From assembly GCA_964524965.1 (NCBI GenBank), contig CAZGDY010000037.1, forward strand, positions 1-14,026: 14,026 nucleotides of DNA, read 5' to 3'. Below the pieces are notes generated by a model. The model was not told where the DNA came from and did not search any database. It was given only the letters and a program-made list of their open reading frames with translations. This document shows positions 7,249 to 13,244 of the stretch, piece after piece. The position numbers and the translations under genes are program-made. The first letter of the stretch is position 1. Each line of letters opens with the position of its first letter. Origin of the DNA: Kmv34 sp964524965. Its GTDB lineage: Bacteria; Aerophobota; Aerophobia; Aerophobales; B3-G15.

Positions 7249-8405
7249 GTTTTTTAGGATATCAACGCAAAGATGGTTCTGTAGGTATTCGAAATTATAT
7301 CGGTGTTATTTCTACTGTGGCATGTGCCAATGATATAACCTGGCAAATTTCGCAACAAATCAAAGGCTGTGCTCCCTTTCTCCATAGTCAGGGTTGTGCT
7401 CAAACGAAAGTTGATCTTGAACAAGTGACTAAAACTCTCATCAATTTAGGAAAAAATCCTAATTTGGCAGGGGTATTACTGGTGAGTCTTGGTTGTGAGT
7501 CAATATTAGTGGACGAGGTAATGGAAGGTATTGCTGAGTCAGGTAAACCTACGGAAAAAATAGTAATTCAAAAATTAGGAGGTAGTATTACGGCAATAGC
7601 TCAGGGTTCTCGTTTAGCTCAAACTATGGTGATTGAAGCGTCAGAACTGAGAAAAGAGGAATGGGCTGATTCTAAGTTAATTATTGGAGTGAAGTGTGGT
7701 GCTTCAGATACTACTTCTGGATTAGCTTCAAATCCAGCAGCCGGAGCTGTCTGCGATTTAATAATTGATAATGGTGGTACATGTTTTTTTGGGGAAACTA
7801 CAGAATTTATGGGAGCTGAACATATTTTGGCTCGGCGGGGTATTACTCCTCAAGTAGGAGACAAGATCAAAGAAATTGTAATGCGCATGGAGAAGCGAGC
7901 AGTAGCAGTGGGTACTGATATGAGGGGCGGGCAACCCACTAGTGGTAATATTGCTGGAGGATTGTCTACCATTGAAGAGAAATCTTTGGGAGCTATTGTT
8001 AAAGGAGGGACTAAACCTATACAGGGAATTTACGAGTATGGGGAAAGACCACAAGGTAAAGGGTTATTTGTAATAGATTCCCCTGGTCGAGAACCTGAAT
8101 TTTTGACTGCTATGGCAGCAGCAGGAGCTCAAATTATAATTTTTTCTACGGGAATAGGAGCTCCTCAGGGCTTCCCTTTCGTTCCAGTTCTTAAGATTAC
8201 AGGTAATCCTGGTACCTGCAAACTACTTTCAGACCATATAGATATGTTTATAGAAATAACTGGAAAAGTTGATTTTAATTTTGATGAGATTGGAAACGTT
8301 CTGTATAAAGAAATTCTTCAAATCGCTTCAGGAAAACAAACTAAGGCTGAGGTCTTGGGATACGGTAATTTTCCTAATATTTTTACTATTGGTCCTGTGA
8401 TTTAA
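7245..8405 (+). CDS. UxaA/GarD-family dehydratase large subunit
   Basis: Catalytic part of an altronate/galactarate-dehydratase-type enzyme (GD_AH_C family), which removes water from a sugar acid to give a 2-keto-3-deoxy acid, usually with an iron centre. At 386 residues it matches the C-terminal portion of UxaA, here a separate polypeptide. Key features in order: GYQRKDGSVGIRNY at the N-terminus, VACAND, LHSQGCAQ, VSLGCES, GVKCGASDTTSGLASNPA, GGTCFFGETTEFMGAE, then GNIAGGLSTIEEKSLGAIVKGG, and a C-terminal ISTGIGAPQG-like segment (FSTGIGAPQG). The cysteines in those motifs are candidate metal ligands. The start overlaps the small-subunit stop by four bases. The true substrate is not determined. 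No dehydrogenase, kinase or aldolase for the product is in the window. Confidence 0.9.
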   Translation: MSFLGYQRKDGSVGIRNYIGVISTVACANDITWQISQQIKGCAPFLHSQGCAQTKVDLEQVTKTLINLGKNPNLAGVLLVSLGCESILVDEVMEGIAESGKPTEKIVIQKLGGSITAIAQGSRLAQTMVIEASELRKEEWADSKLIIGVKCGASDTTSGLASNPAAGAVCDLIIDNGGTCFFGETTEFMGAEHILARRGITPQVGDKIKEIVMRMEKRAVAVGTDMRGGQPTSGNIAGGLSTIEEKSLGAIVKGGTKPIQGIYEYGERPQGKGLFVIDSPGREPEFLTAMAAAGAQIIIFSTGIGAPQGFPFVPVLKITGNPGTCKLLSDHIDMFIEITGKVDFNFDEIGNVLYKEILQIASGKQTKAEVLGYGNFPNIFTIGPVI

Positions 8406-8617
8406 AATTGTCGTAAATATTGCATTCAAACCATGAAAATTCCTTCCTCAAATGAGTGATAAATTGTTATTGTAGTTTCAGTTTTTAAAAAAAATTAAAA
8501 AAAACAGGGAATCATTAAGGATTGATAAATAAAGCAGTTTTTCCTAAATTTATTTTTAGAAGGTACTCTGGAAGAGAGATTCATAAAAAATTAAAAAAAG
8601 CAAGGAGGTGAGTGAAT

Positions 8618-9103
8618 ATGGATGGCGAAGATGATAAAATGGAAACAGGTTGTTGTCCCCGATTTGATCCTGGACCCTGGGACGAGAAAGAGATAACCTG
8701 GAAAAATAAACTATTTGTTAAAGACAATGTCAAAAGTTTTTTACATATTCCTCTTAATATTAAAAAAGTTATCGCAAGGAATATGGAAATGATCGAGGAA
8801 GCTGATGCGCTTGATCCTCAAAGCATCATGCTTTCAGATGAAAAATCTTCTTGGAATTTTGATATTTATATTGCTATTAACAAAAGGGTACCTAATGTAA
8901 AAATGGAAAAAATATCAGGTACTTTTTTAACTAAGGTTTTTCAAGGTCCTTATCGCAATGCCGGAAAATGGGCCAAAGAAATGGTGAATTATGTTGAATC
9001 CAAGGGTAAAGAAATTAAAAAAATGTATTTTTGGTATACTACTTGTCCAAAATGTGCTAAAGTTTATGGTAAAAATTATACTGTTATCCTGGTAAAGGAT
9101 TAA
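8618..9103 (+). CDS. Conserved small protein with CCP and CPKC motifs, function unknown
   Basis: A 161-residue soluble protein. It resembles a widespread family often given only the vague label 'hydrolase' or likened to GyrI-type ligand-binding domains; I cannot assign an activity. Visible marks are an N-terminal GCCPRFDPGPWD (Cys12, Cys13), HIPLN in the middle, a GTFLTKVFQGPYRNAGKW segment, and a C-terminal TTCPKCAKVYGKNY (Cys143, Cys146). The CPKC looks like a metal or redox pair. The GTFLTKVFQGPY stretch recalls the strand and helix of GyrI/SOUL-like folds. The ATG at 8618 is nine bases after AGGAGG (8603-8608); a GTG at 8612 is only three bases away and less likely. The neighbour downstream is a DsrE-like protein. 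Confidence 0.75.
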   Translation: MDGEDDKMETGCCPRFDPGPWDEKEITWKNKLFVKDNVKSFLHIPLNIKKVIARNMEMIEEADALDPQSIMLSDEKSSWNFDIYIAINKRVPNVKMEKISGTFLTKVFQGPYRNAGKWAKEMVNYVESKGKEIKKMYFWYTTCPKCAKVYGKNYTVILVKD

Positions 9104-9284
9104 ATGATAACTAACTTAATAATGAATTGATAACTGTGTCTTATTGGAATTAACAAGAATTTTATTGACTTTGGTTATTGAAACAAAAAGCTAAAAAGGA
9201 AGATGAAAAAATCAGGAGAAAAATAAGGGATTAAACTAGAGGGGAAGTTATTTACCAATAAGCTAATTAACGGGAGGTAGGTTG

Positions 9285-9632
9285 ATGACAGAGAAGAAAG
9301 ATTCTTTGGTAGTAATATGGACTAGCGGAGATAGAGAACTTGCTTTAAAAATGGTTTTTATGTATACCTTGAATGCAAAATTAAAGGGATGGTGGGATAA
9401 TGTTTGTTTAATAATTTGGGGTCCCTCTCAAGAGTTATTAACCAGAGATGTACAGCTTCAGGAACAGATAAAAAAAATGAAAGAAGCTGGAATAGTAGTA
9501 GAGGCATGCAAGGCATGCTCAGACCAGTACGGAGTTTCAGAAAAACTTGAGGAGATTGGAGTTGAAGTAAGATATGTAGGGGAGCCTTTGACTACCTACA
9601 TAAAGGAAGGCAGGCAAATACTTACTTTTTAG
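9285..9632 (+). CDS. DsrE-family protein
   Basis: A 115-residue single-domain protein of the DsrE/DsrF-like group, a fold used for sulfur transfer (DsrEFH, TusBCD) and found in many proteins of unknown role. It opens with the beta-strand SLVVIWTSGD, followed by a helix and a second strand NVCLIIWGPS. The segment IVVEACKACSDQYGV carries Cys75 and Cys78 where family members often hold their reactive cysteine; Cys41 is a third candidate. The C-terminal pattern EVRYVGEPLTTYIKEGRQILTF also fits. GGGAGGT (9272-9278) lies six bases from the ATG at 9285; a TTG at 9282 is less likely. No other sulfur-metabolism genes are nearby, so a persulfide-handling role is only a guess. Confidence 0.82.
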   Translation: MTEKKDSLVVIWTSGDRELALKMVFMYTLNAKLKGWWDNVCLIIWGPSQELLTRDVQLQEQIKKMKEAGIVVEACKACSDQYGVSEKLEEIGVEVRYVGEPLTTYIKEGRQILTF

Positions 9633-9789
9633 TTTGATTAGGAATAAAATAATTTAATATTTTTTGAGAAATTAATAATATTGGGTTTACCTGCCACTAA
9701 TTGGCTGGCTTTCTTTAGAGGGGGTAAATACATCTACTTTTTTAAAGAAATTAAGTTATGAAGTATATTACAGAGCATGGAGGAGAATA

Positions 9790-10617
9790 ATGAAGATAAA
9801 ATTAATATTATTAGGGTGTATGGTCTTAGGGATAACGATTGTAATATCTGGTTGTCTTTCTTCTTTAGCCGAAGAGAGAACGAAAGAGTCGACTGTTTAC
9901 TCTGATATGGTTTTCATTCCTGCAGGTGATTTCTTTATGGGATCTACTGAGGGAGATTTAGATGAAAAACCTGTTCACTCTGTCTATCTTGATGCTTATT
10001 ACATAGATAAATATGAAGTAACTAATGGCCAGTTCTGTAAGTTTCTCAATGAAAAAGGGAATCAAGAAGAGGGTGGAGAAAAATGGCTGGGTATCGAAGA
10101 TAGTAACTGCTCTATCGAGTATCAAAAGGAAAAATATTACCCTAAACCCGGTTATGAGGATTATCCTGTTGTAGAAGTTTCTTGGTATGGGGCGTATGCT
10201 TATGCTAAATGGGCTGGGAAAAGACTTCCTACTGAAGCTGAATGGGAAAAAGCGGCACGAGGAAGCTTAGTAGACAAGAAGTATCCCTGGGGAGATATTA
10301 TTGATTCTAGCAAAGCGAACTATGGAGAAAATGTAGGTTATATCACTCCCGTAGGCTTTTATCCTCCTAATGATTATGGTCTTTATGATATGGCGGGAAA
10401 TGTGTGGGAATGGTGTTTTGACTGGTATAATGAAAATTATTACGAAAAAAGTCCTACTAAAAACCCCCAAGGTCCTGATAATGCTACTTATCGTGTCCGG
10501 CGTGGTGGTTGTTGGCGTAATCTTACCAGGGGTGTGCGCTGTGCTCATCGATTTTGCCACACCCCGCTTGCGACAACCAGTGCTTTGGGTTTCCGTTGTG
10601 CTAAATCTATACAGTAG
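9790..10617 (+). CDS. Lipoprotein with FGE-sulfatase / C-type-lectin fold; possible DGR variable protein
   Basis: A 275-residue surface or periplasmic lipoprotein: hydrophobic leader with lipobox ISGC (Cys22), then a full FGE-sulfatase domain (PF03781 type). Domain marks: DMVFIPAGDFFMGS, EKPVHSVYLDAYYIDKYEVTNGQF, YPVVEVSWYGAYAYAKWAGKRLPTEAEWEKAARG, YPWGD, YGLYDMAGNVWEWCFDWY, then the C-terminal RGGCW... stretch ending in GFR. The paired cysteines of true formylglycine-generating enzymes (in a CHxxxC-like setting after RGGS) are not recognisable, so sulfatase activation is doubtful. The last ~35 residues (about 235-269) look like a DGR variable region: the spacing of fixed residues fits, almost every presumed variable position ends in T or C, and the stretch is A-poor and GC-rich relative to the rest of the gene. 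Lipoproteins with this fold are known DGR targets (for example TvpA of Treponema). The ATG at 9790 follows GGAGGA (9779-9784). Confidence 0.85.
   Translation: MKIKLILLGCMVLGITIVISGCLSSLAEERTKESTVYSDMVFIPAGDFFMGSTEGDLDEKPVHSVYLDAYYIDKYEVTNGQFCKFLNEKGNQEEGGEKWLGIEDSNCSIEYQKEKYYPKPGYEDYPVVEVSWYGAYAYAKWAGKRLPTEAEWEKAARGSLVDKKYPWGDIIDSSKANYGENVGYITPVGFYPPNDYGLYDMAGNVWEWCFDWYNENYYEKSPTKNPQGPDNATYRVRRGGCWRNLTRGVRCAHRFCHTPLATTSALGFRCAKSIQ
10492..10596 (+). other. Candidate DGR variable region (VR) at the 3' end of the lipoprotein gene
   Basis: Codons 235-269. Fixed-looking positions are RGG at 238-240, W242, ARGININE codon AGG at 247, VRCA at 249-252, R254, P259, A261 and LGFR at 266-269. The positions between them read CGT, AAT, CTT, ACC, GGT, CAT, TTT, TGC, CAC, ACC, CTT, ACC, AGT, GCT: every one ends in a pyrimidine, as expected if derived from AAT/AAC codons of a template by adenine mutagenesis; ACA at 262 is the one mixed case. 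By hand count 10501-10600 is 56% GC against 39% for 10401-10500, and only 12 of the 84 bases in 10513-10596 are A. No template repeat or reverse transcriptase is seen in the window. Ordinary FGE-fold proteins share part of this layout, so it remains a hypothesis. Confidence 0.5.
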
Positions 10618-10915
10618 CTACTCTTTTCTCATTTGTTTTTTTTGAAGATACTTTTCGTGAGAGAAAGAGCTTTTCGGATGACCCCTTACAAAAACGGGCA
10701 AGTACCTTTTATTGTTCTTAAAATAAGAGTAGAATTTAATAGCGTAGTTTACCTTTTTTAAAAGACCCACCTTTTTCTGGATGGTATCAAAAAAAAGAGG
10801 TTTTTCCTTTTATTTTTTCAAACTTTTTTCGCTCTCTGATATTTGTCAGATAAACTTTAAAATGTTCTCTGGATTTTAAATATTCTAATTTTTTTTCCGC
10901 TTATTTTTCTATGTA
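10618..10915. other. Non-coding T-rich region with a hairpin after the lipoprotein gene
   Basis: I see no gene in these ~300 bases. An imperfect inverted repeat, 10621-10631 with 10658-10669 (CTCTTTTCTCA against TGAGAGAAAGAG; about 11 bp with one bulge, 26-base loop), starts four bases after the stop codon. It could be a weak terminator or an mRNA 3' structure. It is not the compact GC-rich hairpin described downstream of some DGR variable regions. Much of the rest is T-runs on this strand. Confidence 0.45.
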
Positions 10916-11362
10916 CTAAGATTTCTTAGATAATATTGCCTTTGCAGGAAGTATTATCGCTACTAAGAACAAAACAACTCCTATGATGTTAAAAGTAAGG
11001 GTAGTCGCATCGCCCACAATAATACTGTAAGGAAATACAAAACTATAAGCTACTATTCCTACTATAAGAGCTGTCCACCAGGACCAGACCTCAGCTTTCC
11101 GATAGGGATACAACCCTATAAAGGTTTTAAATATCCCCACCAGTAGCAGCATGCAACCGAAAAATCTAAAAACAAGTCCAATAAAATCTCCTATTTTCGC
11201 ATTTGCTTCGCTGAACTGCGCCCAGGTGGTACCGGTAAAAGATTCAAACTGTGCTTTATACATAACCTTGGGTGCTGTTAAAGCAAGAAGACCTAATATT
11301 CCCATGTAAATTCCGTAAACCAAATAAATCTTCCAAGCAATACTTACAGACCGTTTTGCCAT
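10916..11362 (-). CDS. Four-helix integral membrane protein, function unknown
   Basis: A 148-residue hydrophobic protein with four likely membrane helices at about residues 9-31, 60-83, 92-117 and 121-144, and positively charged ends (MAKRS at the start, KKS at the end). The segment between helices 1 and 2 is polar (KAQFESFTGTTWAQFSEANAK) and would face one side of the membrane. I do not recognise the family; it resembles small DUF4345-like four-helix proteins only in layout. On the complementary strand an AGGAGG site (around 11376-11381) lies just upstream of the ATG, which supports real expression. It is the only convincing intact minus-strand gene in the window. It is convergent with the lipoprotein gene and sits beside a decaying region. 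Confidence 0.8.
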   Translation of the reverse strand: MAKRSVSIAWKIYLVYGIYMGILGLLALTAPKVMYKAQFESFTGTTWAQFSEANAKIGDFIGLVFRFFGCMLLLVGIFKTFIGLYPYRKAEVWSWWTALIVGIVAYSFVFPYSIIVGDATTLTFNIIGVVLFLVAIILPAKAILSKKS

Positions 11363-11414
11363 TTTTTTGAACCTCCTTTTATTTTTTTATTGTTCTTTAC
11401 TGTTTATTTTTTCT

Positions 11415-11567
11415 TCAGATATTTTTCTTTGCCTCCTCAAGTTTTTTTATTACTTTCTTATTTTTTTTCTGTCCAGAATAATTAGCGCATTTTTTTGTTG
11501 TATCTTTCAAGTATTTTTTGAAATATCTCTTATTTCTTGGTTTTTGCCTGTTGTTTATGTCTCTCAT
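11415..11567 (-). CDS. Possible 50-residue lysine-rich small protein
   Basis: On the minus strand an ATG at 11567 opens a 50-codon frame ending in TGA at 11415-11417, about 50 bases upstream of the membrane protein. The product is strongly basic (about a third Lys/Arg), starts MRDINNRQKPRNKR, has a single Cys in KKCANYSGQ, and ends in a helix-like KKVIKKLEEAKKNI. In its favour are the plausible composition and the same strand as the next gene. Against it, there is no strong ribosome site and the region is so A-rich on this strand that Lys-rich frames arise by chance. I do not recognise it. Confidence 0.3.
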   Translation of the reverse strand: MRDINNRQKPRNKRYFKKYLKDTTKKCANYSGQKKNKKVIKKLEEAKKNI

Positions 11568-11745
11568 TATTTTCTCTTATCTTTTTTGGTTTCAGAAAAA
11601 ACTTAGGGGCTCCTTTTTTAAATTATCGTAATAAATACAAGCAATACCACTATAACTGCTAATCTGCTAGCTTGTTTAGAATAATTTATAGGATTCAGTT
11701 ATGAAAAATATTGTAGCAGAAATTTAAAATAAAAGCTTAGTTTTT

Positions 11746-12216
11746 CTAATACTTTTTATTTATATCTTTCTTAATATCTTTCCGATAATTCCCGAGGGTA
11801 TTTTCTTTGGTGAGGACAATTATAGGATATTTGGCGTTTTCTGGTTTAAACGGGATGAGTCCTTGTTCTTTGTGAACTTTTCCAGGGTCTTTATATTATC
11901 AAAATTGGTAATAGCTACGTTATCTTCACTCTCCCAGTTTGTATAGGGAGGAGTAATTAGATAGTCTTTCTTAAACTTTGAATGGATCCTATCACCCTTT
12001 ACTTTAAGAGTAAAGGGTTTTGCTCATTAGCGTATTATTTCCCTTTTTATAAATTTCTCTTATGGTGACACATTTTTTATGTTTGTCAATTTTTTGTCTT
12101 AAGTCATCCCTGAAAAGGTAATAAAAATTTATAGCACACCATAAAAAGCTATTGAGAGAGTAAGAAAAATTGCTGTAAACTAATTTTATAACTAATAATT
12201 CATCAAATAAAGGGAA
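11746..12216 (-). pseudogene. Frameshifted minus-strand pseudogene, family not recognised
   Basis: Three overlapping minus-strand open segments read as natural-looking protein in succession: 12216-12004 (contains FLWCAINFYYLFRDDLRQK and IDKHKKCVTIREIYKKGN), 12023-11820 (LKVKGDRIHSKFKKDYLI, TPPYTNWESEDNVAITNF, DNIKTLEKF) and 11862-11746 (GLIPFKPENAKYPIIVLTKE, NTLGNYRKDIKKDI). Each change of frame falls inside the overlap, as two old frameshifts would produce. There is no good start codon at the upstream end. The second and third segments join smoothly near 11857-11862. I cannot name the family. The first segment is hydrophobic around WCAINFYYLF and could be a membrane or anchor part, or unrelated sequence. 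Confidence 0.45.
11994..12021 (+). terminator. Perfect hairpin followed by TTTT
   Basis: CCCTTTACT (11995-12003) and AGTAAAGGG (12009-12017) pair perfectly around a 5-base loop, extended to 10 bp by A11994-T12018, with TTTT at 12018-12021. It has terminator form on the plus strand, but no plus-strand gene lies upstream. It coincides with the first frameshift of the minus-strand pseudogene, so it may be fortuitous or may have promoted the frameshift. Confidence 0.35.
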
Positions 12217-12279
12217 CTATTAGGGGTAAGAATAGCTAAGGAAAGGATTCTTGCTGAGTAAAAGATAAAAAATTTTAAA

Positions 12280-12449
12280 TTGAGCTTTAAAGTGCCATCT
12301 TTTAATAAAAAAGTATTATTGATTAAGGCCCTTCAAACTTTCTTAGGCCATGATAGATTGATGTCTACCAAGATTTATCTAAACTTGTCCCCGAAGATGC
12401 CATTAGAGAATTTTTGGTATGTTGTAATGCAGGTAACACAACGAGTTAG
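12280..12449 (+). pseudogene. C-terminal remnant of a tyrosine recombinase (XerC/D or phage integrase type), frameshifted
   Basis: The plus strand reads LIKALQTFLGHDRLMSTKIY then LNLSP, which is the end of a tyrosine recombinase catalytic domain: LGH carries the second active-site His, and the Tyr in TKIYLN is in the place of the nucleophile. At 12388-12392 the frame breaks: the natural continuation PEDAIREF is in the frame starting at 12390 and runs to a TAG at 12447-12449. The N-terminal DNA-binding domain and the first catalytic Arg are absent upstream, so this is a dead fragment. It lies about 520 bases before a tRNA cluster, but no attachment-site duplication is visible. Confidence 0.7.
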
Positions 12450-12488
12450 ACGAAATGTATTAATCAAGGATTAAAAGGAGGAGATTCT

Positions 12489-12641
12489 ATGAACAATTCG
12501 ATTGTTAAACTCAGAGACTTCCGAAAAGTCTACGGTGGTTTGGTAGCTGTAGACAGCATCAGTTTTGAGGTGAAGCATGGCGAAATATTTGGTCTTCTCG
12601 GACCAAATGGCGCCGCTAAGACTTGCTATCTATTTGTTTAG
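12489..12641 (+). pseudogene. Truncated N-terminus of an ABC-transporter ATPase (export type)
   Basis: An ATG at 12489, with a good AAGGAGG site (12475-12481) seven bases upstream, opens a frame that begins as a normal ABC ATPase: IVKLRDFRKVYGGLVAVDSI, SFEVKHGEIFGLLGPNG, then Walker A GPNGAAKT (normally GPNGAGKT). It runs into a stop at 12639-12641 after CYLFV. All later motifs are missing. The sequence right after the break belongs to another gene, so this is a deletion scar rather than a point-mutation stop. Whether the Gly-to-Ala change came before or after the loss of function cannot be told. Confidence 0.75.
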
Positions 12642-12732
12642 TTGGGACAGGCGCAACATGATGCGGCGTGGACATCCTCTACTAGCATTGCTGGTTTTAT
12701 TGCCTTATATTGTTGGGGTCTTGCTATCATGA
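12622..12732 (+). pseudogene. C-terminal remnant of a membrane protein, probably an ABC-2-type permease
   Basis: In the +1 frame relative to the truncated ATPase, the sequence AIYLFSWDRRNMMRRGHPLL then ALLVLLPYIVGVLLS ends at TGA 12730-12732. It is a polar turn followed by a final hydrophobic helix, as at the end of an export permease. The frame is protein-like from about 12625, so the junction with the ATPase fragment lies within about 12615-12627. The simplest reading is that an ATPase-permease gene pair lost everything between these points in one deletion. The permease identity is inferred mainly from the neighbour. Confidence 0.5.
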
Positions 12733-12884
12733 CCAAAGAACTCAATAGATAACTTTGGCTAACTTGTTTTATAAGTTTATAAACGCTCAGGCGTTCAACC
12801 TATCCACCTATCAGCCAATAAAGTGATAGTACCAAATTAAGTTGTTTAATTGGAGATCTCTTATAAATGGCTTAACGTGTGATA

Positions 12885-12913
12885 TTGACTTAGATAGAAA
12901 AATTATATATATT
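12885..12913 (+). promoter_or_regulatory. Sigma-70 promoter for the tRNA cluster
   Basis: TTGACT (12885-12890), a 17-base spacer, then TATATT (12908-12913). Each hexamer is one base off consensus (TTGACA, TATAAT), and the spacing is ideal. It lies 61 bases before the first tRNA, with a leader of about 55 bases, as is common for tRNA operons. Confidence 0.7.
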
Positions 12914-12973
12914 ATTAAAGCGAAAAGAGGAAAGAAAGTTTTTATAAGTTATGTAATTTATTTGTGGATATCT

Positions 12974-13049
12974 GGGCCGTTAGCTCAGTTGGTAGAGCAT
13001 CGGCTTTTTAAGCCGAGGGTCGCAGGTTCGAATCCTGCACGGCTCACCA
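12974..13049 (+). tRNA. tRNA-Lys (anticodon TTT)
   Basis: Cloverleaf complete: acceptor GGGCCGT with ACGGCTC (one G-U), D-arm with TTAGCTCAGTTGGTAGAGC, anticodon stem TCGGC/GCCGA with loop TTTTTAA and anticodon TTT at 13007-13009, T-arm GCAGGTTCGAATCCTGC. The 3' CCA is encoded (13047-13049). First of three tandem tRNA genes, four bases before the next tRNA. Confidence 0.97.
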
Positions 13050-13052
13050 GAG

Positions 13053-13124
13053 GTCCCCATAGTCTAACGGACAGGACACCGGGTTTTCATCCCGGCAATG
13101 GGGGTTCGATTCCCCCTGGGGGCA
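13053..13124 (+). tRNA. tRNA-Glu (anticodon TTC)
   Basis: Acceptor GTCCCCA pairs with TGGGGGC (one G-U), the D-arm contains GTCTAACGGACAGGAC, the anticodon stem is CCGGG/CCCGG with loop TTTTCAT and anticodon TTC at 13086-13088, and the T-arm GGGGGTTCGATTCCCCC is perfect. After discriminator A13124 the sequence is CTA rather than CCA, so CCA must be added after transcription, unlike its two neighbours. Confidence 0.96.
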
Positions 13125-13133
13125 CTATAAAAT

Positions 13134-13208
13134 GCGGGGTTAGCTCAGTGGGAGAGCGCTTGCCTTACAAGCAAGAGGTCGTTGGTTCGAGCCCATCACT
13201 CCGCACCA
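13134..13208 (+). tRNA. tRNA-Val (anticodon TAC)
   Basis: Acceptor GCGGGGT with ACTCCGC (one G-U), D-arm TTAGCTCAGTGGGAGAGC, anticodon stem CTTGC/GCAAG with loop CTTACAA and anticodon TAC at 13166-13168, and an encoded CCA (13206-13208). The T-stem GTTGG/CCATC contains one T-T mismatch, slightly unusual but not enough to doubt the gene. Confidence 0.95.
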
Positions 13209-13244
13209 GTAATTTGTATCTAAAAAGGGGAGAGTTTTAGCAGA

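Noticed and set aside
10267..10560. A 97-codon minus-strand frame inside the lipoprotein gene
   Set aside because: Antisense shadow of a clear FGE-fold coding sequence; no family features of its own.
9790..10617. A true formylglycine-generating (sulfatase-activating) enzyme
   Set aside because: The fold is there, but the paired catalytic cysteines in their usual setting after RGGS are not recognisable and no sulfatase gene is nearby.
11367..11606. A 79-codon plus-strand frame rich in Phe, Leu and Ser
   Set aside because: It only reflects the T-rich strand, has no ribosome site, and is opposite the A-rich upstream region of the minus-strand genes.
10618..12280. DGR template repeat, accessory gene or reverse transcriptase downstream of the candidate variable region
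   Set aside because: No frame on either strand shows reverse-transcriptase motifs such as YxDD, and no near-repeat of the variable stretch is visible anywhere in the window.
12782..12795. Small perfect hairpin AACGC-TCAG-GCGTT between the ABC scar and the tRNA promoter
   Set aside because: Only 5 bp and no following T-run; could be a remnant terminator but is too short to call.
12842..13240. A 132-codon plus-strand open frame across the tRNA cluster
   Set aside because: It is the tRNA genes read as protein; GPLAQLVEHR-like and AGSNPARLT-like strings are well-known artefacts of translating tRNA arrays.
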